DNA from: a virus
Length of the DNA: 64,000 bases
Strand: one strand, 5' to 3'
Virus record (IMG/VR): IMGVR_UViG_3300002053_000034
Coordinates: 1-64,000 of that record
Shown: positions 31,654-39,283 of the stretch, piece after piece
Layout of the letters: every line of letters starts with the position of its first letter
Position numbering within the stretch: the stretch's first letter is position 1
Position numbers and translations under genes: made by a program
Notes under the pieces: generated by a model
Seen by the model: only the letters and a program-made list of their open reading frames with translations
What the model was told of the DNA's origin: nothing
The model's database searches: none

Positions 31654-31682
31654 AGGTGGGGGACCTTACGATCCCCACACCT
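31654..31682 (-). terminator. Strong stem-loop just after the tail-tube gene
   Basis: On the coding strand AGGTG(T)GGGGA pairs with TCCCCCACCT: a 10-bp GC-rich stem with one bulged T and an 8-base loop. It begins about 10 bases after the tail-tube stop. No U-tract follows, so it is more likely an mRNA 3' stabiliser or partial attenuator than a full terminator. Confidence 0.6.
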
Positions 31683-31691
31683 AGTTTAATA

Positions 31692-33332
31692 TTACGAATT
31701 TCTCCTAATCTTGTTGCCACCAGTGATGTGGTCAATATCAAGATCGCCTTTAACCACATAAAGATCATTAGTTGAACGGAACCCAAAGGTTTGGGTAGCG
31801 TTTGTTCCAAGATCCAGTGTGTAAGCTTCGTCCGTAATCTTAAGATGCTCAACAACGATTGTCTTAAGAGCACGCTCTGTCTCTCCAGCAGCAATGGTAC
31901 CCTTAACAGAACTTGTTGAACTAGCAGACCAGTACTTATCCTGTCCGATAAGATCTGATCCAGTAGCAACGGTTCTATTGGCACCAGTTCCACCGGCTTC
32001 CTCGTCTGTTTGAGCAAAAACTTTAACAACCAATTTAAGATCTTCTGAACTAAATAAGTCAGCAAGATCTATTTCATTCATGGTGTCATTAGCAAATTCA
32101 GAATATCTGTCGGCAAATCTTGCCCAGTGTTCTAAATCGCCAGCAGTGGTATCGATTGTTATGGTAATAGGCACTGGTACTGTCAATGGTCTATCATATG
32201 GGCCGAGATGGCCAAGTTCTGCAAGAGCCTCACGGGTGAGATCTGAAGTAATAGTACACGCAGTAAGTCTCCACGCAGTCTCGTAAGACGCATCCGTGTC
32301 AGCTACTAGATAAATCTCTACCTGACCCTGTCTGATAGCACCAATCGTATCGGGACGATTAGCAATATCAAGGATCTCAAAGTACTTATTGCCCATATCG
32401 GACGTATAACCATCAGCAGCGTATAGCACATAAACTTTGTCACCAGCAGCTGGTGTAAATGCCGTGCCATCAATAGTACTTGGTAAGTAAACAGTATAGG
32501 GACCAGCTGAAGGACTATTTATATTATAGCCACTTATACTAAACTGATCAGCTGCCGCCGAGCTTCCAGAGACAACAGGTAAATTTGTCATTTCCCCGTC
32601 ACCACCTAGTGCACTAGCATCTAAGAGTGTCATACTTCTCTGACCACCTACATCTAGTCTTAGAAATCCCATAGTACCATCTGAAAAATCTGCCAAAGTT
32701 ACACCAGAAGCGATGGTAAAACTACCACCGCCGCCAAGACCACTAATATCGATTTCTTCCCAGTTCACAAATCTACCGTCATTCAATAACCACATTTTCT
32801 GGTCCGTCTCAGCCCCATAGTTCTCAGTAGCATTTGCGCCGGTAGTATAACCAAATTCAAGGCTATTTACATAGACTTCGTCCATATACATAGTCTGGTC
32901 AATATTATCAGCCAATGTACCAAGATCACATTCTGATTGAACAGGAGCCCAAAGCGAAACACCAGTCAAGTTACCACACGTAACAGCAAAATCCGCCAAG
33001 CACGCACCATGGTGATAGTATAGTTCGGTACTGCTACTATCGACAGTAGCCAAGTTAGCATTATTATCAGTAGCATTAGCATTCATATCTAATTTGGCAG
33101 GTGCTACTTGAGCCAAAATAGCCATAGTTTTTACATCACCCCAATCGTTGGTGTTCAACGTAACTGCAACAGCAGGTACATCATCAACAACGTCTACGAT
33201 ATCTAGATGACCAAGTTCAAAGATATCTTCGGAGGTAAATGTAGTAGTGCTTCCGAGAGTCTGTACTCTGTACAGGATCTCGCCGTTACACCATACGCTT
33301 TGTGAACCATATATGATCCTGTTTCTTGCCAT
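31692..33332 (-). CDS. Major tail-tube protein with duplicated tube domain, 546 aa
   Basis: It lies between tail-completion genes and the tail chaperones, where the major tail protein is expected. The motif ELGHL occurs twice, at residues 39-43 and 372-376, each followed by a similar beta pattern (VPAVAVTLNTNDWGDVKTMA and VPVPITITIDTTAGDLEHWA), showing an internal duplication of the tube-forming beta domain. T5 pb6 is a known tube protein with duplicated domains that forms trimeric rather than hexameric rings. Residues 190-330 between the copies are Gly/Ser-rich and may form a surface-exposed insertion. ATG follows AAGGAGGAATAG. No sheath gene adjoins it. Confidence 0.75.
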   Translation of the reverse strand: MARNRIIYGSQSVWCNGEILYRVQTLGSTTTFTSEDIFELGHLDIVDVVDDVPAVAVTLNTNDWGDVKTMAILAQVAPAKLDMNANATDNNANLATVDSSSTELYYHHGACLADFAVTCGNLTGVSLWAPVQSECDLGTLADNIDQTMYMDEVYVNSLEFGYTTGANATENYGAETDQKMWLLNDGRFVNWEEIDISGLGGGGSFTIASGVTLADFSDGTMGFLRLDVGGQRSMTLLDASALGGDGEMTNLPVVSGSSAAADQFSISGYNINSPSAGPYTVYLPSTIDGTAFTPAAGDKVYVLYAADGYTSDMGNKYFEILDIANRPDTIGAIRQGQVEIYLVADTDASYETAWRLTACTITSDLTREALAELGHLGPYDRPLTVPVPITITIDTTAGDLEHWARFADRYSEFANDTMNEIDLADLFSSEDLKLVVKVFAQTDEEAGGTGANRTVATGSDLIGQDKYWSASSTSSVKGTIAAGETERALKTIVVEHLKITDEAYTLDLGTNATQTFGFRSTNDLYVVKGDLDIDHITGGNKIRRNS

Positions 33333-33362
33333 AATGAACTATTCCTCCTTAAAATAGTTGTT

Positions 33363-33494
33363 TCAAAACTTGAGGTTGGTTTTGTAAATCAATTCCCAAT
33401 GTTTATCATACAGATTGAGGCTATCTGCAATCCAAACTCCTTTCCGTTTCCCAAGCAAAAATTTTGCTTGTTGAGGCTTTAATTTTCTTTCCAA
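33363..33494 (-). CDS. Possible 43-aa ORF in the gap before the tail-tube gene
   Basis: An open frame from a TTG inside the end of the preceding gene reads through most of the 146-base gap and ends 30 bases before the tail-tube start. It encodes a basic, aromatic peptide (KRKGVWIADSLNLYDKHWEL in its middle). No ribosome binding site precedes the TTG. It may be a small gene, a remnant of a longer one, or chance. Confidence 0.15.
   Translation of the reverse strand: MERKLKPQQAKFLLGKRKGVWIADSLNLYDKHWELIYKTNLKF
33452..33470 (-). repeat. Perfect AT-rich inverted repeat after the tail-completion gene
   Basis: CAAGCAAAA and TTTTGCTTG are exact 9-base complements around one base, 9 bases after the stop of the 33479-34291 gene. 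A hairpin with an AT-rich stem could form in RNA, but no U-run follows. It may be a weak attenuator or a protein-binding site ahead of the highly expressed tail-tube gene. Confidence 0.5.
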
Positions 33495-34291
33495 TAAAAC
33501 ATATTGAAGTCAATCCGTGCCCTATACCGATTCAAATCACTCAGCATCGTCATATCAATTCTAGGTACAGCTGATAATAAAGACGGATTTACATTTCTAG
33601 CTACAACATCGTCAATGTGTAAACTGCTTTCGTATTGAGCCACCTCATAAATATAATTATTACTAAAAGTGCCATCCCAATCTATCATGCTTCCCTGTGG
33701 CCAAATTTGGTTTGGAACACATTTTTTATCAATACCATCATATAATAATTCTATTAGATCGTCCCGTTCTGCCTGGTTATTGGCAAATATATGTAATCTT
33801 CCTCTCCTTATAGGCTTTTTGCCACCGCCAAGTTGAAATCCTTCTTTCTCGGTAGCCTCTAAATTGACTACCACAACTGGCACATCCGCCGCCGCCACAT
33901 CTTGCCATTCATTTACTAAAGAAACATAAAAATATTGATAGGTCACACTAGATGGTACTATTCCTACATCCGAGGTGACTATTCTCCCATCTACGTAATC
34001 TATCATGTAGTTAGAACCACTAATAACCGCATTGCTAGCATCATAAACAGTAACTGCATTCTGCTGCTCGGTAGTATCTCCATAATTATCTAAATATACC
34101 CAACCACGACCCAAACTAGTAGGAGAAGGTAATCGAGTAGACGAAGAAGCATACACATACGAACCAGCCTCTGAGATATCCGATAAATATTCCAAGGGTA
34201 TATTGTAATCAGTCTCAATATACTGATTCAGTACGTTAAATCTAAGATAATGATGTAAACTTAGATCTTCCTGCCTTAGTTTTTGCATCAT
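33479..34291 (-). CDS. Putative tail completion/terminator protein, 270 aa
   Basis: Not matched to a named family. It is the last gene before the tail tube, where tail-terminator or tail-completion proteins are usual. The sequence is mixed alpha/beta: LSLHHYLRFNVLNQYIETDY at the N-terminus, a central beta region (YQYFYVSLVNEW, VPVVVVNLEATEKEGFQLGG) and a C-terminal strand (DLNRYRARIDFNMFYWKEN). It starts with ATGATG overlapping the previous stop (ATGA). Confidence 0.55.
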   Translation of the reverse strand: MMQKLRQEDLSLHHYLRFNVLNQYIETDYNIPLEYLSDISEAGSYVYASSSTRLPSPTSLGRGWVYLDNYGDTTEQQNAVTVYDASNAVISGSNYMIDYVDGRIVTSDVGIVPSSVTYQYFYVSLVNEWQDVAAADVPVVVVNLEATEKEGFQLGGGKKPIRRGRLHIFANNQAERDDLIELLYDGIDKKCVPNQIWPQGSMIDWDGTFSNNYIYEVAQYESSLHIDDVVARNVNPSLLSAVPRIDMTMLSDLNRYRARIDFNMFYWKEN

Positions 34292-34872
34292 TTGCTAAGA
34301 GCCTCTCCCAAACGTTGAATTATTCTGTCTACCAGCTTTCCAAAATTCACCCTCTCAAAAAAATCTGGTATTCCTGGAAAATCAGAAAATCGCCAAATAG
34401 GTCGATGAGGATCCCATCCATGACTAAGAGCTTCAGCCCGATATTGATCTTCCGGCATTATAAATGCCTTTCCAAATCTGCCCTCTGGGCCTCCAGTCAT
34501 TTCACTTGTTACTAAAACGTAACGTCCGTTTATACCTTGTAAAATAGTTCCTATAATTTTTATACAATCAGTGGTTTCTTCATCGAGTTCTTCCCCAAAT
34601 CCTAATTTATTTGCATCGCCAATGCCTATTTCTATACTACCCTCATTAATTAGTATTTTAATACTATCTAATATAGTTTCCTCCAAAAACTGTTTAAATT
34701 CTTCTCTACAAATCGAGGGCCTTGCTGGGTCTTCTTCATCCTCAAGTGGCACTATTTCCTCATCGAATCTATCCAAAAGGTTGCCTATAAGAACATTTAT
34801 CTCTGATTTTACTATATCTTCTAATAATGTTAATAACTTAGGATTTTGCATCCTTTTATAAAGTTTCGCCAC
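34288..34872 (-). CDS. Putative neck/tail-connector protein, 194 aa
   Basis: Unrecognised by name, but its size and position between a zinc-knuckle neck protein and the tail-completion candidate suggest a neck or head-tail joining role. It is helical with an acidic middle (EEIVPLEDEEDP) and a C-terminal helix ending in RIIQRLGEALSK. The start is GTG, with GAGG 7 bases upstream, overlapping the previous gene by 17 bases; an internal ATG at codon 8 is a weaker option. Confidence 0.5.
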   Translation of the reverse strand: MAKLYKRMQNPKLLTLLEDIVKSEINVLIGNLLDRFDEEIVPLEDEEDPARPSICREEFKQFLEETILDSIKILINEGSIEIGIGDANKLGFGEELDEETTDCIKIIGTILQGINGRYVLVTSEMTGGPEGRFGKAFIMPEDQYRAEALSHGWDPHRPIWRFSDFPGIPDFFERVNFGKLVDRIIQRLGEALSK

Positions 34873-35392
34873 TATCTAACCTCGGCTTATCCACAGTAAA
34901 AAAATATGCCAACAGAATATCTTTTTCGCCTATCCCCCTAATAATAGGAGGGTTAGATAATTTACAACGAATACCATCAATTACGACATATTCTGACTGT
35001 TTTATCAGGTCTAAATGGCAAGGATCTGTCTTAATTTCGACTCTAGTAGCACCCTCAAATCCAGCTTCCGTGAAAGTTAGGGCATTCATCTCGTCTCCAG
35101 TAGGATTCCATATAACAATTCCATTAATACACCTCTTCCTGACGGTGATCAGTACGCCTCTGCCCGAACAAACTGGGCACCGACCCACGGTAAAGTAATT
35201 AGGATCTCCCGGACTGGATTTAGGTATCCCGCTACTAGTCTTATTAACCTTATCATAGTAGCAATTGGGGCATTCTCGTTCAAGTCCTGGTAAATACACG
35301 ATTATTCGTCGCCCTATGCCTTGAGCAACACTTTTCCAGCTCTTCTTGAAGCGAGTTTTTGCCTTCCTAAATTTTCGCCTATCTCTTGGCAT
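34856..35392 (-). CDS. Zinc-knuckle neck/head-closure candidate, 178 aa
   Basis: Two CxxC pairs (C41-P-N-C44 and C72-P-V-C75-SGRG) form a probable zinc site in an inserted loop. The first 35 residues are strongly basic (RRKFRKAKTRFKKSWK). The C-terminal 90 residues are beta-rich (EYVVIDGIRCKLSNPPIIRG). Several phage head-closure proteins carry such a zinc loop in a barrel; with the neighbours, a head-closure or connector role is likely. Overlaps the next gene by 17 bases. Confidence 0.5.
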   Translation of the reverse strand: MPRDRRKFRKAKTRFKKSWKSVAQGIGRRIIVYLPGLERECPNCYYDKVNKTSSGIPKSSPGDPNYFTVGRCPVCSGRGVLITVRKRCINGIVIWNPTGDEMNALTFTEAGFEGATRVEIKTDPCHLDLIKQSEYVVIDGIRCKLSNPPIIRGIGEKDILLAYFFTVDKPRLDSGETL

Positions 35393-35405
35393 AAACTACC
35401 CCTTA

Positions 35406-35726
35406 CTAGTCATCTTCACAAATCTCGCCAGATTGACTTGGCCAACCTGGGCTGCGTATTGGAATATCTTCCGCAATTCTTTGCAACACGTCTCCACGTA
35501 ATCTTTGGGGAATTTGTTCAGGCCTAAGTCGTAGTAAAACATCCCCTCTATCCCTAGTTTGGACTTCAATATAAGTCCTGGTAGCTACCCAACAATATGC
35601 GTTACTATCTACTAAATAGGACGCTAAAAGCACAGGGATAAACTCAGGACAAGGGCACTCTCCCCAACCTGCTGTAGTTATCAATCCACCACAAGCTGAC
35701 CCCCATCCCCACGTTGATATACCCAT
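35406..35726 (-). CDS. Hypothetical protein, 106 aa
   Basis: Unrecognised. The N-terminus is Gly/Trp/Cys-rich (MGISTWGWGSACGGL, GWGECPCPEF); the middle has a helix then a Leu/Arg repeat (GDVLLRLRPEQIPQRLRGDVL). Start ATG overlaps the previous stop as TAATG, so translation is coupled to the fibre-module gene upstream. It sits at the join between fibre block and neck genes; a head-tail connector role is possible but not shown. Confidence 0.5.
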   Translation of the reverse strand: MGISTWGWGSACGGLITTAGWGECPCPEFIPVLLASYLVDSNAYCWVATRTYIEVQTRDRGDVLLRLRPEQIPQRLRGDVLQRIAEDIPIRSPGWPSQSGEICEDD

Positions 35727-36202
35727 TAGGTAGCTTTAGACCTCCTAGATTCAGTGCCATATTGTTGATATATAGCACTATCGGTTTTATCAGTAACATC
35801 CCAAGTCAATAAGGGCGTTGCCGAATCGTCATCATATAACACCCAGTTGTCTGTATCCCCGTCTACCAATTCAAGTCTATTAGTTAGTATTTTTTTCACC
35901 AACAAAGTTCTAATATCCACATTGTCGGAAAGAATACTTACTGTATCAATTATATCACCATATTCGCCACTAGAAAAGCTTTTGTATCTTTTTTCGGCAG
36001 GTAAAGTCAAAGAATCGCATAAAATCGCGTAATCTTGTGTAATATCATACCCGGTAAAATCATATTTATAAAATCCGTCACCAATATCAGACATTACCCC
36101 ACTAGCTACCACATTTCCAGTCACTATATCCCTAATTCTGATAATAGGCGATAATCCAGCAGCAGGCCCAGTATAAGTCTCAAAATAAGCAGTTATCCAC
36201 AT
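35726..36202 (-). CDS. Stand-alone fibre N-terminal module, 158 aa
   Basis: It closely resembles the first 155 residues of the 726-aa fibre at 40753: shared GLSPIIRIRDI/GLSPVIKIRDV, GDGFYKYDFTGYD/GDGFYSYDFSAYN, QDYAILCDS/RDYAIICDS and NRLELVDGDTDNWVLYDDD. The domain is beta-rich and probably attaches the fibre to the virion; here it occurs without the fibre shaft. It starts and ends with TAATG overlaps with its neighbours. It may be an adaptor or a decoy copy, or a duplicated fragment retained as a structural protein. Confidence 0.65.
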   Translation of the reverse strand: MWITAYFETYTGPAAGLSPIIRIRDIVTGNVVASGVMSDIGDGFYKYDFTGYDITQDYAILCDSLTLPAEKRYKSFSSGEYGDIIDTVSILSDNVDIRTLLVKKILTNRLELVDGDTDNWVLYDDDSATPLLTWDVTDKTDSAIYQQYGTESRRSKAT

Positions 36203-36915
36203 TAGGGGCTTTCTCCTGGCAATAAATAGGTTCTTGCTCGATATACCTCTAATTCACCATATCCGTAACTATCATTATCATTCTCCGGCACAAAAACTTC
36301 CACACATAATCTATAGTTAACTGGTATTGCATTTTCTGTAGCACTTTCTGTATTTAACTCATCTCCCATCGGGCAGTCCCCGTAGAAATGATGATTATTG
36401 ACGTATCTTACTATTACAGTATCTTCCACAGCTTGAACCGGATATCCATCTCTATCTAGATAGTATTGTCCAGATGGGCAAATAATACTAAAATTCACAT
36501 ACGAGCCTTTTTTAGCATTATGAAAATATAAACATCCTTCTTTAACATGGTCTAAAAAGTTAAGATAGATGCATTTACTCTTATATCCCTCTGGCCATGT
36601 ACCACTAGCTGTCAAATCATCATCATTAGAGAAATCCCATAGAATATCTTTACCGTCACCTATACCACTAGCAGTATCACCAGTCATAGTGAACATAGTG
36701 GAATACCCTATAGGCCTACTATCAGATCTAACTATAGGGCGGCCGTCTCCCATAGTTGGTCCTTTGTCTACATGATATTCTACTATAGTTATAGAATTAG
36801 CATCTATAGTATGCTCGGTATTATTCGGACAAGTAGTGGGTTCTTCCTCAGCCCAACTATAAACATATTGAGATTCCGTTATACAATAAATCCTATATTT
36901 AAACACATCGGTCAT
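36202..36915 (-). CDS. Hypothetical fibre-block protein, 237 aa
   Basis: Unrecognised. Beta-rich, acidic and Tyr/Asp/Asn-rich, with the short repeats MGDGRPIVRSDSRPIGYST and TASGIGDGKDILWDFSNDD. Four or five cysteines are scattered (C9, C28 and others). Its place inside the fibre block and lack of enzymatic motifs suggest a structural or receptor-related virion protein. ATG after AGGAGGAATAC. Confidence 0.55.
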   Translation of the reverse strand: MTDVFKYRIYCITESQYVYSWAEEEPTTCPNNTEHTIDANSITIVEYHVDKGPTMGDGRPIVRSDSRPIGYSTMFTMTGDTASGIGDGKDILWDFSNDDDLTASGTWPEGYKSKCIYLNFLDHVKEGCLYFHNAKKGSYVNFSIICPSGQYYLDRDGYPVQAVEDTVIVRYVNNHHFYGDCPMGDELNTESATENAIPVNYRLCVEVFVPENDNDSYGYGELEVYRARTYLLPGESP

Positions 36916-36930
36916 TATAAGTATTCCTCC

Positions 36931-37566
36931 TTATTGCAATGAAGCATAAGACATTCTAATAGTTTTAGATCCAGTGCCCTCTACTCTAAGTTGGAACTCG
37001 AATATAGCTGCATCATCGGGAAGATTTGAGAGATCATTCGTAGTATACATATATTTATCAAGTGCCCCCGGCCCAGATCCGCTAATAGTAATCTGTGCTA
37101 TTTCGTTATTATTGGTAAAATCATAAACTCTTACATATCCAGTTAGAGTATCTGCGCCCAACCACGCTATTATACTAAATGATTCTATGGTAAATACGTC
37201 CTGGCCCATAAATATCATGGCCCCTACTGTAGCCCACGTGCTTTGGGTATGCTGGACGTATTCGTTGGAATAAGTGCCAGCAAATCTAAAAGAATAAAAC
37301 ATAGAATCCTCTATGTCAGCATGTACTGACCCTCTAGTAGTTAGATGATAATCTTCTGTCGGATCTATACCACTAACTGTAGTATCAAAACCTATATTAC
37401 TGAGCTTATTAGCAAATTGAACTCCTGATTCAGTAGGGGTTACAATAACAACATAATTAGATGTACCAATATAAGTGGATGGCGTATCCCATAAATCCAC
37501 GAAAGAGTGGTGTACATCAATGGAGTGATCTGGTTCCATTAGGAATTTATATATGTGATCATTCAT
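36931..37566 (-). CDS. Fibre-like protein with SGIDPTE module, 211 aa
   Basis: Residues 58-73 (TTVSGIDPTEDYHLTTRGSV) carry the SGIDPTE-x-YHLTT module shared with the fibres at 39284 and 38645. The C-terminal 120 residues form a lectin-like beta pattern (FTIESFSIIAWLGADTLTGY, FEFQLRVEGTGSKTIRMS) and may be a head-binding or receptor-binding jelly roll. ATG at 37566. Role inferred: part of a multi-protein fibre. Confidence 0.6.
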   Translation of the reverse strand: MNDHIYKFLMEPDHSIDVHHSFVDLWDTPSTYIGTSNYVVIVTPTESGVQFANKLSNIGFDTTVSGIDPTEDYHLTTRGSVHADIEDSMFYSFRFAGTYSNEYVQHTQSTWATVGAMIFMGQDVFTIESFSIIAWLGADTLTGYVRVYDFTNNNEIAQITISGSGPGALDKYMYTTNDLSNLPDDAAIFEFQLRVEGTGSKTIRMSYASLQ

Positions 37567-37589
37567 TAAGTTTTAATACCTCCAAAATT

Positions 37590-38645
37590 TTACGTAAGAT
37601 ATTGCAAATATAAATTAAAATTATACATGGCAAACTGATTCATCCGAATTACTAAACCCCTGTTATTAGACCCCTTTATGAAATAATTATAGTCAGTTCT
37701 TCTATATTTACCCACCTTCGCCTTATCGGCTCTCTTTATCTCATCAACATTTGAAAAATAAACATCGTCTACCGCGTATAAACTACCGTCTTCCAAAACT
37801 TCATATATTATGAGGCCCATATGCCATGTAGTAGCATCAGGTGTCCATTCAAGCCTAATTCCTTCTAATGTAAAATCACTATTAGCATTATCCCAATAGC
37901 TCGTTTTATATATATCACAAATACAAATTTCACCACTTTCTATAACAAAAATCTGCGGATCATCAACAAAAGAAAGCGTGGTCTGATAATATCCAGTACC
38001 ACTAACCGTAATATTTTCTCCTGCGTACATAGACTCTCCTGAGTCTTCACTAATTGACAATCCTGAAACAGTAATTGTACAAGGAGTAGATGAAACAGAG
38101 GAAATATCTAACACAATATGAGAATTATAAGCTGGTTCTGGTGTAGTTAATGGTGTATTACTCAAAGCAGCATCTTCGTCAATTTTAATGTGCCATCCCA
38201 ACAAACCTACTGGGCCATTAAATGTAGGAAACATCGACCAGTTCATAGCTCCAAGATGAGTATGGGTAGTAATGGCTGTATCTACATACTCCTTGATAGC
38301 TAAATCATTATAATTTTCAGGACATACACCGGCCACAGTTGACGGGAATCCGCTTGCCCACACTGATCTTCCAGCTCCATCGGTTAATAAAAATTGGCCT
38401 GCTTCCATATCGGCAGTGGGCAACTGAGCTGGTTCAGGCGGGTGAATTCCCATATGTCCTGAGATAACAGCATCTAATAAAGACGTCTCTTCTCCCGTCA
38501 AGCTGCCAGAAAACGTCACAAATAAATTATCTGGTCCTTTAAATGTAATATGATCCAAAGGAGTAGTTATGCCATATTCAGCTTCGATTTCTAGCCTCAA
38601 GCTGCCTATGCTAACAGGGTATTTGGTATAATCATAGGTGGTCAT
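37590..38645 (-). CDS. Fibre-like protein, 351 aa
   Basis: Contains a fibre-type trimerisation pattern near residues 110-135 (LAIKEYVDTAITTHTHLGAM), related to the KYYVDTHI/KWYVDNAI modules of neighbouring fibres. The C-terminal 230 residues are beta-rich, with a long strand series (SSTPCTITVSGLSISEDSGE; ENITVSGTGYYQTTLSF) resembling a receptor-binding domain. Starts as TAATG overlapping the stop of the preceding fibre gene, so the two are co-translated. Confidence 0.65.
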   Translation of the reverse strand: MTTYDYTKYPVSIGSLRLEIEAEYGITTPLDHITFKGPDNLFVTFSGSLTGEETSLLDAVISGHMGIHPPEPAQLPTADMEAGQFLLTDGAGRSVWASGFPSTVAGVCPENYNDLAIKEYVDTAITTHTHLGAMNWSMFPTFNGPVGLLGWHIKIDEDAALSNTPLTTPEPAYNSHIVLDISSVSSTPCTITVSGLSISEDSGESMYAGENITVSGTGYYQTTLSFVDDPQIFVIESGEICICDIYKTSYWDNANSDFTLEGIRLEWTPDATTWHMGLIIYEVLEDGSLYAVDDVYFSNVDEIKRADKAKVGKYRRTDYNYFIKGSNNRGLVIRMNQFAMYNFNLYLQYLT

Positions 38646-39265
38646 TAAGCAACCCTCCAGAATTCTAATCTTATATTTCGAATAAGCGAAGCCGCTTTGT
38701 AATCAGATGTAGCAAAATCTAAATCTACATAATGAATTCCACTAGCCAATGTCCCTGTATAATAAAAACCAGTATTAAGAATATAATAATTAACATCTAC
38801 AAATGGAGATCTAATAAAATTATAAACTAATACCGTATCATCCAATTGTATTCTAGCTAGAAAATCATAATTTAGCTTATCTTGGCGCCATTCGAACGTC
38901 CATCCAATCCGATATTCACCTTCTTCAATTCCATAACCCTCGGCGCCAGATATAGTCAGTCTAGCAGCCTGGATGAAAGTCTCGCTATTAGTTTGTTGTT
39001 CCTCTGCAACTACGGCGGAATGAAACTGTAGTCCAAACAATATATACTGTGGGTCAGGTATATGAGTGTCCACATAATATTTAGTAGTCAAATGATATGG
39101 ATAAATAGGTTCCACACCACTTATAGTTGTCGTTAATCGCAGATCCCCACTAGTAGTTGGGTTTGGAGATTCGGGATCCCAAAATATTTCAGAGTCAAAA
39201 TTATCTCCGAAGATGATTTTGTCATCATCCGTTATGAATATATCATTAGTTCTGATCCTAACCAT
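38645..39265 (-). CDS. Short fibre protein, 206 aa
   Basis: The first 70 residues repeat the N-terminal module of the 481-aa fibre: NDIFITDDDKIIFGDNFDSE, then PTTSGDLRLTTTISGVEPIY, PYHLTTKYYVDTHI. The remainder is a different beta domain (LARIQLDDTVLVYNFIRSP; LASGIHYVDLDFATSDY), so it looks like the same attachment module joined to another tip. This is typical of module shuffling among fibres. ATG; co-translated with the next gene. Confidence 0.7.
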   Translation of the reverse strand: MVRIRTNDIFITDDDKIIFGDNFDSEIFWDPESPNPTTSGDLRLTTTISGVEPIYPYHLTTKYYVDTHIPDPQYILFGLQFHSAVVAEEQQTNSETFIQAARLTISGAEGYGIEEGEYRIGWTFEWRQDKLNYDFLARIQLDDTVLVYNFIRSPFVDVNYYILNTGFYYTGTLASGIHYVDLDFATSDYKAASLIRNIRLEFWRVA

Positions 39266-39283
39266 TTAAAGCTGCCTCCAGCA

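Noticed and set aside
31649-32065. Minus-strand frame of 138 codons overlapping the tail-tube gene end
   Set aside because: Leu-rich nonsense-like sequence in another frame of the tail-tube gene, which has full-length domain support.
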